DNA of 64,000 nucleotides from Oceanicaulis sp052055585. GTDB lineage: Bacteria > Pseudomonadota > Alphaproteobacteria > Caulobacterales > Maricaulaceae. Within the stretch, counting starts at the first letter, position 1, and every line of letters begins with the position of its first letter. The notes under the pieces are model-generated. The model was not told the origin of the DNA. It saw only the letters and a list, made by a program, of their open reading frames with translations, and did no database searches. The stretch spans positions 2,914,001 through 2,978,000 of the forward strand of contig NZ_CP170485.1 in the NCBI RefSeq assembly GCF_052055585.1. The letters are read 5' to 3'. Both the position numbers and the translations under genes were made by a program. Positions 8,318-16,485 of the stretch are shown in pieces.

Positions 8318-9034
8318 ATGCGCCCTGAAGGCCGCCAACCTGACGCCCTGCGTCCGCTCAGCTTTGAAATGGGCTGGTCCCCCTATGCCGAAGGCTCCTG
8401 CCTGATCAGCTTCGGCAACACCAAGGTGCTGTGCACGGCTTCGGTGGAGGACAATGTGCCGCCATGGCTGCGCGGTCAGGGCAAGGGCTGGGTGACGGGC
8501 GAATATTCCATGCTGCCCCGCGCCACCCACCAGCGCACCCGTCGTGAAGTGCAATCGGGCAAACCGTCCGGCCGCACCCAGGAAATCCAGCGCCTGATTG
8601 GTCGCTCCCTGCGCGCCGCCGTCGATCTCAAGGCGCTCGGCGAGCGTCAGATCGTGGTCGATTGCGATGTGCTGCAAGCCGATGGCGGCACCCGCACCGC
8701 ATCCATCACCGGCGCCTGGCTCGCCCTGAAAGCGGCCGTTGCGTATCTGATGGAAGAAGGCGTGCTGAAGACCGATCCGGTCATCGCCCAGATCGCAGCG
8801 GTGTCTGCGGGCGTGGTGAACGGGGAATGCGTGCTCGATCTTGAATATGAAGAGGATCGCGTCGCGGAGACCGACGCCAACTTCGTCCTCACCTCCACCG
8901 GCGGTGTGATCGAGGTGCAGGCGACCGCGGAAGACGCGCCGATGACGCAAGAGCAGTTCGACCAGATCTTCGCGCTGGCGCGCAAGGGCGTGACCGATCT
9001 GTGCGCAGCACAGCTCAAGGCGCTCGGTCAGTAA
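8318..9034 (+). CDS. rph: Ribonuclease PH
   Basis: Phosphorolytic 3'-5' exoribonuclease that trims tRNA 3' ends; it acts as a cytosolic hexamer. It has 238 residues, the family length, beginning MRPEGRQPDALRPLSFEMG with GGAG six bases before the ATG. Family motifs are present: GKGWVTGEYSMLPRAT, the RLIGRSLRAAVDL segment, and DCDVLQADGGTRTASITGA, which carries the phosphate- and metal-binding acidic residues. The position beside hrcA and close to rdgB-hemW is common in Alphaproteobacteria. It is divergently transcribed from hrcA and convergent with the small XRE gene. Confidence 0.97.
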   Translation: MRPEGRQPDALRPLSFEMGWSPYAEGSCLISFGNTKVLCTASVEDNVPPWLRGQGKGWVTGEYSMLPRATHQRTRREVQSGKPSGRTQEIQRLIGRSLRAAVDLKALGERQIVVDCDVLQADGGTRTASITGAWLALKAAVAYLMEEGVLKTDPVIAQIAAVSAGVVNGECVLDLEYEEDRVAETDANFVLTSTGGVIEVQATAEDAPMTQEQFDQIFALARKGVTDLCAAQLKALGQ

Positions 9035-9056
9035 GTGAGAGGTTCAGGCGGGCGGC

Positions 9057-9287
9057 CTAGTCGTCGTCCGCCTCGTCCTCATCGCCTTCTTCAAAGACAA
9101 GAAGGTCTGCGGGCTGGCAATCGAGCTCACGACAGAGCGCTTCCAGCGTCGAAAAACGAACAGCCTTGGCCTTGCCCGTTTTCAGGATCGACAGATTGGC
9201 CATGGTGATGCCGACACGATCGCAAAGCTCGGTCAGCGACATCCGACGGTCGAGCAGCATGCGGTCCAGGGTGACGCGAATGGGCAT
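9057..9287 (-). CDS. Small XRE-family DNA-binding regulator (YozG-like)
   Basis: Helix-turn-helix protein of 76 residues, essentially one Cro/C1-type domain: MLLDRRMSLTELCDRVGITMANLSILKTGKAKAVRFSTLEALCRELDCQPADLL, with an acidic tail EEGDEDEADDD. Regulators of this size next to DUF2975 membrane proteins form a recurring bacterial cassette, and this one follows the DUF2975 gene by 18 bases on the same strand. Candidate operators (ATATCG-N5-CGATAT type) are found upstream of the cassette. Autoregulation is an inference. The ligand or signal is unknown. Confidence 0.9.
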   Translation of the reverse strand: MPIRVTLDRMLLDRRMSLTELCDRVGITMANLSILKTGKAKAVRFSTLEALCRELDCQPADLLVFEEGDEDEADDD

Positions 9288-9305
9288 GAACGAATCCGCG
9301 CTCCC

Positions 9306-9857
9306 TTAAATCGTGAGTTTCTGTTCTTCACGCATGCGTGTGCCTTCGCGGAAAATCTCCGCCAACACAAGCATGGCAAGCACAGCAAACCAGGCGCCCA
9401 GATTCAGGCTGAATTCGGGAACGACCCGCGCGCCACCCTCGATCGGGCGGCCCAGCAGGGTGATCATCAGCGACAGCACGCCATGCGCGCCGTAATGCAG
9501 AAGCTGATAGATCGCGATGCCAATGGCGATCGCGCGCAAATGATTGGAGTTTTCCTCCACGAACGGATCGCCGGCGATCAGGGTCGCCATGATCCGGCGC
9601 AAGCGATCGACCACGAAGGTCACAGCCGCCAGCGCGGCGATCGCAAGGGGGAGCGCCAGCACCACATCCATCGCCAGGAACTGGCGGATGCTGAGCGGCA
9701 GATCCGAGCCGAAGCCCAGAAGGCGGTAGATACCGCCAAATACAATGACGACGATAATGAGACTGGCCAGTCCCAATACCGCCCAAAGCAGGTAATAGAC
9801 GATGTCGAGGAGGATCTTCAGCAGTGAGGCCAGCGATCCCTGACCAAGCGTCTTCAT
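9306..9857 (-). CDS. DUF2975 family membrane protein
   Basis: Inner-membrane protein of 183 residues with four predicted helices (about residues 12-40, 62-85, 115-135 and 145-165) and little outside the membrane. The start MKTLGQGSLASLLKILL is chosen because GGGGGA precedes it; an open frame upstream is Pro/Arg-rich and unlikely to be coding. DUF2975 proteins are typically co-transcribed with a small XRE regulator, as here (9057-9287), and may transmit a membrane signal to it or be its main target. No biochemical role is established. A 38-residue membrane peptide lies just upstream on the same strand. Confidence 0.88.
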   Translation of the reverse strand: MKTLGQGSLASLLKILLDIVYYLLWAVLGLASLIIVVIVFGGIYRLLGFGSDLPLSIRQFLAMDVVLALPLAIAALAAVTFVVDRLRRIMATLIAGDPFVEENSNHLRAIAIGIAIYQLLHYGAHGVLSLMITLLGRPIEGGARVVPEFSLNLGAWFAVLAMLVLAEIFREGTRMREEQKLTI

Positions 9858-9966
9858 GCGTCCCCCAGGGGTTTGTTCTTCGGGCCTTCGACCGGGTGGC
9901 GAGACGTCATCCGCGAGGGGAGGAACGGCGCGTCTCGTCTCACCCGGCCTAGGGTCCGGACTTTCA

Positions 9967-10083
9967 TTAGCCGACCATCGAGGTGATCGCTGCGGCCATG
10001 CCGGCGAAAACACCTGCGACCAGAGCCAGATTGATCACCATCGCGATTGCGCTGTGACCGGCATTGTTTTTGGACCTGACCAT
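9967..10083 (-). CDS. Small membrane peptide, 38 residues
   Basis: A short gene with a good ribosome site: AGGAGA seven bases before the ATG. The product starts MVRSKNNAGHSAIAMVINLA and continues as a single hydrophobic helix rich in Ala, Val, Met and Gly, ending AITSMVG. It has a basic N-terminus and one transmembrane segment, so it should insert with its C-terminus outside or stay an inner-membrane peptide. It heads the DUF2975-XRE cassette, 109 bases before the DUF2975 start, downstream of the phased operator array. Family unknown. It could be a subunit or regulator of the DUF2975 protein, or a toxin-like peptide; neither is shown. Confidence 0.6.
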   Translation of the reverse strand: MVRSKNNAGHSAIAMVINLALVAGVFAGMAAAITSMVG

Positions 10084-10211
10084 CTCATACTCTCCTAAGT
10101 CTCTTGTTTGACCAACCAGTTTCCGAAGCCGTTCCGATCCTTGAGCGCCGGGGGTCTTCGGTGTGGCCGGGGTGTTTCCCCCTCGCCACGAGTATCTATG
10201 TAGACCACGCC

Positions 10212-10270
10212 CTATCGCTTCGCAACAAAAAAATATCGAAAATCGATATGAATTTTTCGAAAGGCGATAT
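10212..10270. promoter_or_regulatory. Phased operator array between the small membrane peptide gene and rdgB
   Basis: A perfect site ATATCG-AAAAT-CGATAT (10233-10249) is flanked by a good copy TTTTCG-AAAGG-CGATAT (10254-10270) and a weak copy CTATCG-CTTCG-CAACAA (10212-10228). All have 6-5-6 spacing and start 21 bases apart, two helical turns. This is a plausible binding array for the XRE regulator at 9057-9287; it may also affect rdgB, whose start is seven bases away. Confidence 0.55.
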
Positions 10271-10276
10271 GCGCGA

Positions 10277-10900
10277 ATGACAGGACAAGCCGAAATGACC
10301 CTTTTTTCGACCGCTCCCAAATGGGCTATCGCGAGCCATAACAAAGGCAAAATCAAAGAGATAGCCGAACTGATCGCGCCCTTCGGTCTGGCGGCGGAAG
10401 GGGCGGAATCCCTGGGCCTTCCGGAGCCTGAAGAGACTGAAAAAACTTTCACCGGCAATGCGCTTTTAAAAGCGCGGGCCAGTGCGGAGGCATGCGGACT
10501 GGTCTCACTGGCGGACGATTCCGGGCTGGAAGTGACCGCGCTGGATGGCGCGCCGGGCATCTACTCCGCTCGCTGGGCCGGTGAACCGCGCGATTTCTAC
10601 GCCGCCATGGACAAGGTCCGCGCCGAACTCGAAGCGAAGAACGCCACCGATTATAGCGCCCGCTTTGTCTGCGCCCTGGCGCTTGCCCATCCGAACGGAG
10701 AAACCCGCGTCTATGAAGGCGAGGTTCGTGGCCAGCTGAGCTTCCCGCCGCGCGGTGACAAAGGCTTCGGCTATGACCCGATCTTCGTACCCGAAGGCTT
10801 TGAGCTGACCTTTGCGGAACTGGATCCGGCGATCAAACACGCCATGAGTCACCGCGCCCATGCCTTCAAACTGCTGGTCGAGGACATTTTCGGCGCATGA
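10277..10900 (+). CDS. rdgB: XTP/dITP pyrophosphatase (RdgB/HAM1)
   Basis: House-cleaning enzyme that hydrolyses dITP, dXTP and XTP to the monophosphates, keeping deaminated purines out of DNA. It has 207 residues from MTGQAEMTLFSTAPKWAIASHN; a second start at 10295 (MTLFST) would give 201, also normal. Family motifs are SHNKGKIKEI (phosphate-binding), FTGNALLKA, SLADDSGLEVTALDGAPGIYSARW and GFGYDPIFVP, followed by MSHRAHAF. It overlaps hemW by four bases (ATGA), so the two are translationally coupled. The upstream region carries operator-like repeats of the divergent DUF2975 cassette. Confidence 0.96.
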   Translation: MTGQAEMTLFSTAPKWAIASHNKGKIKEIAELIAPFGLAAEGAESLGLPEPEETEKTFTGNALLKARASAEACGLVSLADDSGLEVTALDGAPGIYSARWAGEPRDFYAAMDKVRAELEAKNATDYSARFVCALALAHPNGETRVYEGEVRGQLSFPPRGDKGFGYDPIFVPEGFELTFAELDPAIKHAMSHRAHAFKLLVEDIFGA

Positions 10901-12057
10901 CCGCCCGCCCCGCCCGTCTCGGTCTTTATATCCACTGGCCGTATTGCGCGCGCATTTGCCCGTATTGCGATTTCAACGTCTACAAGGCCGCCCATGCGCA
11001 GCCCGAGGCCTTGCTTGACGCGATGCTGGCTGATCTGGCGCTCTGGCGGGACAGGCTGGGCGCGCGGACAATCCACAGCGTGCATTTTGGCGGCGGCACG
11101 CCCTCGCTGATGGCGCCCGCCGCCATCGCCGCCCTTCTTGAAACCGCAGACAGGCTGTTTGGACTGGCGCCGGGCGCCGAGATCGGGCTTGAAGCCAATC
11201 CGATGGAGCATGAGCGCTTTGCGGGCATCGCCTCAGCCGGTGTCGAGCGCCTGTCGCTCGGGGTTCAGGCGCTCGATGATGACAGCCTCAAGCGGCTCGG
11301 GCGCGATCATGACGCCCGCACGGGGCTTGCGGCGCTCGAGAAAGCGCAAGCCTTGTTCAGGCGCGTCTCACTCGATCTCATCTACGCACGCGAGACCCAA
11401 ACGCCCGAAAGCTGGCGCCGCGAGCTGGAAACCGCGCTCGGCTTCGGAACCGGGCACATGTCGCTCTATCAGCTGACCATCGAGCCGGGCACGGCGTTCG
11501 AGCGCAAGCTCAAGCGTGGCGCGCTCACCCCGCCTCCCGATGACGCGGCGGCGGACATGTACGCCCTGACACAAGAGGTGTGCGCCAGCGCGGGTCTTCC
11601 CTCTTACGAAATTTCCAACCACGCCCGCAGCGAAGCGGACCAGTCGGTGCATAACCGTTTGTACTGGGAGGGCGAGGACTGGATCGGCATCGGTCCCGGC
11701 GCCCATTCACGCGTCGGCGCGTTTGCAAAAGACGGACGCGCCGGCGGCGCTGCCCACCGTCGTCCGGAACTCTATATAGAGGGCGTCAAATCCGGGGATG
11801 GGCATGAGCGCGAAAGGCTCGACGCAGACGCCGAATTCATCGAACGCCTGTTGATGGGCATACGTCTGACCGAGGCCGGGCTGGATGTGGAGCGCCTTGC
11901 CGCCCTGACCGGACTGCGCCCGGATGCAGACGGTCTCGCCCGCATGCGCGCGCAGGAACTGGTCCTCGCGCGCGGATCAACGCTGGTGCTGACCGAACGG
12001 GGCCGCGCCTTCGCTGATCATGTGGCGGAAACGCTGATCCCGGACTTTGACGCCTAG
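10897..12057 (+). CDS. hemW: Radical SAM heme chaperone HemW
   Basis: Radical S-adenosylmethionine protein that binds heme and delivers it to target hemoproteins; often mislabelled as coproporphyrinogen oxidase HemN. The [4Fe-4S]-SAM cluster motif is C17-x3-C21-x2-C24 in YCARICPYCDFN, then FGGGTPSL and EANPMEH. The 386-residue length and the C-terminal HemN_C domain (YEISNHARSEADQSVHNRLYW, then a winged-helix tail) fit HemW. HemN proper usually has another cysteine right after the motif, absent here. It is coupled to rdgB by a four-base overlap, a common pairing. Its stop shares a CTAG with the stop of the convergent LpoA-like gene. Confidence 0.93.
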   Translation: MTARPARLGLYIHWPYCARICPYCDFNVYKAAHAQPEALLDAMLADLALWRDRLGARTIHSVHFGGGTPSLMAPAAIAALLETADRLFGLAPGAEIGLEANPMEHERFAGIASAGVERLSLGVQALDDDSLKRLGRDHDARTGLAALEKAQALFRRVSLDLIYARETQTPESWRRELETALGFGTGHMSLYQLTIEPGTAFERKLKRGALTPPPDDAAADMYALTQEVCASAGLPSYEISNHARSEADQSVHNRLYWEGEDWIGIGPGAHSRVGAFAKDGRAGGAAHRRPELYIEGVKSGDGHERERLDADAEFIERLLMGIRLTEAGLDVERLAALTGLRPDADGLARMRAQELVLARGSTLVLTERGRAFADHVAETLIPDFDA

Positions 12058-13511
12058 AACGCCGGTTCGTTCACCGGGGCGCCAAGGTCAACATCATCAC
12101 CCAGCTCAGGCGGGCCAAAGCGCTGCGGCGCCGGGTCGAGCACGCGGAAGCCGCCGCCCCGGATGGTGTAGACCGCCAGTCCGCGCTCGATCGTGCCGTC
12201 CGCGCGGAACCGGAACAGACCGTCGACGCCCATGAAGCCGTCCGGCGCGCCCAGACGATCCGGACCATAGCCGCCATCCGCCAGAAGGGCCGCCAGCGAC
12301 GCCGCATCATAGCCCAGACCGGCAAGACGGGACGGCTCGGCGCCATAATAGCGCGCATACACCTCTTCAAACCGGCTGCGGGCTTCAGGATCAGGACCGG
12401 CGAACCATCCATTGGACAAAGCTGGTTCACGCACCAGCGAATTGTCGAGCCATTGGCCCGTGCCGATGAACTTCACCAGCAGCGGATCGATATCCTGATA
12501 AAGCAGAACCGGGGCCAGCATCCGCAGCTGATCGCCGCCTTCAGGGAGCAGCACCACCTGGAAGGGCGAACCGGGCGACGGGGTCCAGTTGGCGCCGCTC
12601 ATGGTCGCAGCCTGGGCCGGATCAAGCTCTTCGACGCCATAGGAGGCCAGTCGCGCCGCCGCTTCGGTCATCGCCGACACGCCGCCATCATAGAACTGGC
12701 TGGTCACCAGACCCGTATTAAAGGTGCGATCGACCTGATAGGGCTCGGCGCCCTCACCGGCCGATTGCCAGACGCTGACGCTTTCAGACATCGGGAACTC
12801 GCCCAGCATGTCCTCGATCGTCTGGGCGTAGGCGGCCTGGGTGACCTGGCCATAGGCGCTGGCCGGACCGATAAAGGCGAAGCGGGTCGCACCCATCGCG
12901 CCCACATATTCGGTCACCCGCCGCACTTCCTCATCCGGCGGGAAGCTCAGCTGATAAACGCCCTCACCCGCGACCGCGCTCGACGAGGACAGGCTGAGCA
13001 GGGGGATGCCGGCGTCACGCGCCACATCGCCCGCCGCGGCGACGGCTTGCTGAAAGAGCGGGCCGATAATCAGCTCGGCGCCATCGGAGATCGCGGATTC
13101 TGCAGCGCGGCGCGCGGTTTCAGGCGTCCCGCCCGTATCCTTGGGCAAGAGCACCAGATTGGAGCCTGCGCGTTCGAACACGGCGAGCTCTGCGGCGCGC
13201 AGCAATTGGGCGGCCTCATTGCGGGCGGCGGCGGATGAGGCGCTGAACGGCAGAAGAAGCGCCACGCGCACCAGATCCGGCTCGCCTTCCAGAAAGGCCG
13301 GGGTGTAGCCACGATCGGCCAGTTCGACGGCCAGCGTCGCCGGTGCAGGCGGCGCGCCAACGACCGGACGGTCAGGCAATGTCTGGATCGGGGCGGAGGG
13401 CGTAGACGCGGTACAGGCGCTCAGCGCCATCGCGCCGCCCAGCGCCGCGATCCCGGCAAGGACTCGCGCCATGCCCGCTGCGGATGTAGTCTTTTCAACC
13501 ATGACGGTCAC
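12054..13511 (-). CDS. LpoA-like penicillin-binding-protein activator lipoprotein
   Basis: Outer-membrane lipoprotein with a periplasmic-binding-protein-like fold, 485 residues. A signal peptide with lipobox LSAC (GGAMALSACTASTPS) is followed by a short Pro-rich linker and an ABC-type ligand-binding-like domain starting VRVALLLPFSASSAAARNEAAQLLRAAELAVFE, with GGTPETARRAAESAISDGAELIIGPLFQQAV and FAFIGPASAYGQVTQAAYAQ. In gammaproteobacteria LpoA (LppC) activates PBP1A; the same role here is inferred from family and from the adjacent yraN. rsmI, often found between these two, is not present. The last four bases overlap hemW. Confidence 0.85.
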   Translation of the reverse strand: MTVMVEKTTSAAGMARVLAGIAALGGAMALSACTASTPSAPIQTLPDRPVVGAPPAPATLAVELADRGYTPAFLEGEPDLVRVALLLPFSASSAAARNEAAQLLRAAELAVFERAGSNLVLLPKDTGGTPETARRAAESAISDGAELIIGPLFQQAVAAAGDVARDAGIPLLSLSSSSAVAGEGVYQLSFPPDEEVRRVTEYVGAMGATRFAFIGPASAYGQVTQAAYAQTIEDMLGEFPMSESVSVWQSAGEGAEPYQVDRTFNTGLVTSQFYDGGVSAMTEAAARLASYGVEELDPAQAATMSGANWTPSPGSPFQVVLLPEGGDQLRMLAPVLLYQDIDPLLVKFIGTGQWLDNSLVREPALSNGWFAGPDPEARSRFEEVYARYYGAEPSRLAGLGYDAASLAALLADGGYGPDRLGAPDGFMGVDGLFRFRADGTIERGLAVYTIRGGGFRVLDPAPQRFGPPELGDDVDLGAPVNEPAF

Positions 13512-13589
13512 CTTATCCCCCCGGCGAGCGCTGACGCGGCCCGCCCCTGTCGGTGCAGAAGCTAACCTTCGCCTGCTTCAGGGGCAAGC

Positions 13590-14000
13590 ATGGGGACAGC
13601 GCAGGACCAGCCCGTGACACAGGCCCGCCGGCAAGCTGAACGTCTGGGTCGCCGGACTGAAACCCTGAGCGCGCTCTGGTTACGCCTGAAGGGCTGGAGA
13701 ATCCTGGACGAACGGGCGCGGACGGGAGCTGGCGAACTGGACCTTGTGGCCCGGCGCGGCGGCGTGCTGGCCTTCATCGAGGTCAAGCGTCGCAAGACCA
13801 ATGAGGCCGCCCGCTACGCCATCACGCCCCGACAGCAACACCGGCTGGTGCGCGCCGCCAGCCTCTGGCGAAGCCGACATGGCGCGCTGGCGCATCTGCA
13901 GCCGCGCTTTGATGTCATTGTCTGGAGCGAACGGGGATGGCCGCGTCATATTGAAGGCGCATTCAGCCTTGAGAGTCCCGATCTGGACGGTCTGATCTGA
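13590..14000 (+). CDS. YraN family (UPF0102) nuclease-like protein
   Basis: A 136-residue protein with a restriction-endonuclease-like fold. Conserved parts: LWLRLKGWRILDERARTGAGELDLVARRGGVLAFIEVKRRK, which contains the PD-(D/E)xK-type catalytic residues (E and D in GELDLV, E-x-K in EVKRR), then AITPRQQHRLVRAASLW and RFDVIVW. The family is widespread, lies next to lpoA-like genes, and is suspected to act on DNA or Holliday-like structures; its cellular role is not settled. It is divergent from the LpoA-like gene with 78 bases between starts. A MGTAQDQP start is assumed; an internal start cannot be excluded. Confidence 0.88.
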   Translation: MGTAQDQPVTQARRQAERLGRRTETLSALWLRLKGWRILDERARTGAGELDLVARRGGVLAFIEVKRRKTNEAARYAITPRQQHRLVRAASLWRSRHGALAHLQPRFDVIVWSERGWPRHIEGAFSLESPDLDGLI

Positions 14001-14100
14001 CAGGCGGCGATGAGAGGCGGTAACGCCCTGTTTACCAAATTCTCACGCCCGCCCGTTACGCTCCGCCCGTGCCCGTTTCGCTGATGAAAGACCATGTGCC

Positions 14101-14709
14101 ATGTCCGTGTTCCGCCTCGCGCTTGTGACGACCCTCGGCCTTGCCCTGACGAGCTGCGCTGCGTTCCAGCCCGGCCGGTCAGTCGGCCGACAGATTGATG
14201 ACTTCAACGCCTCGGTGTCGCTCAAATCCTCCATGCTGCGCGCTGAGGGCTTTGCGCTCAACGGCGTGGATGTGGAGATCACCGAAGGCGTGGCGCTTTT
14301 GAGCGGAACCGCGCCGCGAGCGGAAGACCGGGTCTATGCCGAATGCCTCGCCTGGTCGGTGCAAAGCGTGCGCTCGGTGTCCAACCAGATCGATGTGGGC
14401 GGTCGTCGCGGCGTGGGCAACGCCGCGCGGGACGGCTGGATCACCCAGCAGATCCGGTCCCGGCTGGCGTCTGACAGCGCCATTCGCAGCCTCAATTTCA
14501 ATATCGAGACCCATTCGGGCGTGGTCTATCTGCTCGGCTTCGCGCGCAGCGCGGCGGAAAGCGAACGCGCGGCGGCCCATGCCGCGCTCGTTGAGGGGGT
14601 GGAACGCGTGGTCGTCCTGACCCGTTCGCCCGATGAAGCGGTGGAACTGCCTGCGCGGGGCGCCCAACAGGCCGAGGCGTGTGATCTGGCGCCGGAAATT
14701 GCCGACTGA
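14101..14709 (+). CDS. BON-domain lipoprotein
   Basis: Periplasmic or outer-membrane lipoprotein of 202 residues. The signal sequence MSVFRLALVTTLGLALTSCAAFQPG has lipobox LTSC. Two BON domains follow: residues about 45-110 (LKSSMLRAEGFALNGVDVEITEGVALLSGTAPRAEDRV...) and about 118-185 (WITQQIRSRLASDSAIRSLNFNIETHSGVVYLLGFA...ERVVVL). This is the OsmY/DolP type, thought to bind membrane phospholipids and help keep the outer membrane sound. An Ala/Glu-rich tail closes the protein. In many Alphaproteobacteria this gene sits near yraN, as here. A region of 199 bases to comM shows no gene. Confidence 0.9.
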   Translation: MSVFRLALVTTLGLALTSCAAFQPGRSVGRQIDDFNASVSLKSSMLRAEGFALNGVDVEITEGVALLSGTAPRAEDRVYAECLAWSVQSVRSVSNQIDVGGRRGVGNAARDGWITQQIRSRLASDSAIRSLNFNIETHSGVVYLLGFARSAAESERAAAHAALVEGVERVVVLTRSPDEAVELPARGAQQAEACDLAPEIAD

Positions 14710-14908
14710 CCGCGCCTGACATCTTAACATTCAAACGCATAGCGAACCTGAAAGCGTGCCGTTTACGCATAAATTCCCCTGTGGGTTGACGTAAATGCAC
14801 CATGTATTCTATTAATGTTCTGGTTTTGATCAGTCCTGTTCCTGCGTTTGTGGATAACTCGCGTTAACCGTGTTCTGTGGCTGGTCGCGTTCATTGAATG
14901 AGGGCGCC

Positions 14909-16462
14909 ATGGGCATTCGCACCTACTCCGCCGCCTTTGACGGCGCTCAGGCCCGACTGGTTGATGTTCAGGTTCAGATCGCGGGCGGCCTGCCCAATTT
15001 CATGATCGTCGGCCTGGCGGACAAGGCGGTGGCGGAAAGTCGCGAACGGGTGCGCGCCGCTTTCGCCGCGGTCGGTCTGTCCCTGCCCTCCAAGCGCCTG
15101 ATCGTCAATCTGGCGCCCGCCGACCGCCCCAAGGAAGGCGCCCATTATGACCTGCCGATTGCGCTAGGCCTGATGGCGGCGATGGGCGTTCTGCCCACTG
15201 ACATGCTGGCTGAACATCTGGTGATGGGGGAGTTGGGTCTGGATGGCGCGCTCGCACCCTCGCCCGGCGCCTTGCCCGCCGCCATGCTGGCCCAGGAACG
15301 TGATCTCGGTTTCATCTGTCCTGAAAGCTGCGGTCCCGAAGCGGCCTGGGCGGGCGGGGAATTGCCCATACTGGCGCCGGCCTCGCTCATCCAGCTGGTG
15401 AACCATTTCAAGGGGGGTCAGGTTCTGTCCCGACCCGCGCCCGGCGACCTGATCGAGGGCGGAGCCTGCAAGGACCTGCGTGATGTGCGGGGACAGGAAA
15501 CCGCCAAACGGGCGCTGGAAGTCGCCGCGGCAGGCGGACACAACCTGCTGATGGTCGGCCCGCCCGGGGCGGGCAAATCCATGCTGGCGGCCCGTGCGCC
15601 GGGCCTGCTGCCGCCCCTCATGCCTCAGGAATTGCTCGAAGTGTCGATGGTGCAGTCTGTGGCGGGGCTTCTGGATCGCGGGCGCTTGTCGCGCAATCGC
15701 CCTTTCCGCGCGCCGCACCATTCCGCCTCCATGGCGGCCATGGTGGGCGGGGGGACTCGCATTCGCCCCGGTGAAGCGTCCCTGGCCCATCATGGCGTTC
15801 TGTTTCTGGATGAACTGCCCGAATTCCACCCCCAGGTGCTCGACAGTCTGCGTCAGCCGCTTGAAACCGGAGAAATCGCCGTGGCGCGCGCCAATGCCCG
15901 CGTCACCTTTCCGGCGCGCTTTCAGCTGATCGCCGCAATGAACCCCTGCCGGTGCGGTTGGGCGGGCGAGAACGGACAGGCCTGCGCCCGCGGCCCCAAA
16001 TGCGCCCAGTCCTATCAGGCGCGGGTTTCCGGTCCGCTTCTGGACCGGATCGACCTTCAGATCGACATTCCGCCCGTCACCCCGGCCGATCTCGCCCTGC
16101 CGCCTGCGGCTGAAGGCACGGCCGAGGCGGCTGCACGCGTCGCCAGCGCGCGCGCCATCCAGATGGAGCGCGGCGCGCTCAACGCCCATCTCGCCGGGGA
16201 AGCCTTTGACCGCCATGCCAGCCCGGATGAACCGGGCCGCGCCCTCCTCTTGCGGGCCTGCGAAACACTGGGCCTGACCGCACGCGGCTATCATCGCATT
16301 TTACGGGTCGCCCGCACCCTGGCCGACCTTGACCAGTCTGAACAGGTGCGCCGCATTCATGTGGCCGAGGCGCTCAGCGCGCGCCGCGCCAGCAGTCAGG
16401 GTCAGGCCGTGTCGGTCCCGGCGGCCCTGAAACCGGGCCAAACCCTTTCGACGCTTCGTTAA
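14909..16462 (+). CDS. comM: YifB/ComM family AAA+ ATPase (Mg-chelatase-like)
   Basis: AAA+ protein of 517 residues from MGIRTYSAAFDGAQ; the 13 upstream codons in frame are not family-like. The N-terminal Lon-like (ChlI) domain, with ANLAPADRPKEGAHYDLPIALG-type residues at about 65-90, precedes a Walker A GPPGAGKS (217-224), Walker B FLDELPEF and the C-terminal lid. CRCGWAGENGQACARGPKC is a cysteine cluster typical of the family. ComM is a hexameric helicase that promotes branch migration during natural transformation; in non-competent bacteria its job is unknown. A near-palindrome overlapping its stop codon may control the kinase gene downstream. Confidence 0.92.
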   Translation: MGIRTYSAAFDGAQARLVDVQVQIAGGLPNFMIVGLADKAVAESRERVRAAFAAVGLSLPSKRLIVNLAPADRPKEGAHYDLPIALGLMAAMGVLPTDMLAEHLVMGELGLDGALAPSPGALPAAMLAQERDLGFICPESCGPEAAWAGGELPILAPASLIQLVNHFKGGQVLSRPAPGDLIEGGACKDLRDVRGQETAKRALEVAAAGGHNLLMVGPPGAGKSMLAARAPGLLPPLMPQELLEVSMVQSVAGLLDRGRLSRNRPFRAPHHSASMAAMVGGGTRIRPGEASLAHHGVLFLDELPEFHPQVLDSLRQPLETGEIAVARANARVTFPARFQLIAAMNPCRCGWAGENGQACARGPKCAQSYQARVSGPLLDRIDLQIDIPPVTPADLALPPAAEGTAEAAARVASARAIQMERGALNAHLAGEAFDRHASPDEPGRALLLRACETLGLTARGYHRILRVARTLADLDQSEQVRRIHVAEALSARRASSQGQAVSVPAALKPGQTLSTLR

Positions 16463-16478
16463 CGCGCGACGCGTAAAC
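16458..16478. promoter_or_regulatory. Near-palindrome upstream of the hybrid kinase
   Basis: GTTAACGCG, spacer CGA, CGCGTAAAC: one mismatch from a perfect inverted repeat, overlapping the comM stop and eight bases before the kinase start. Candidate operator; chance cannot be excluded. Confidence 0.3.
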
Positions 16479-16485
16479 AGGGTTC

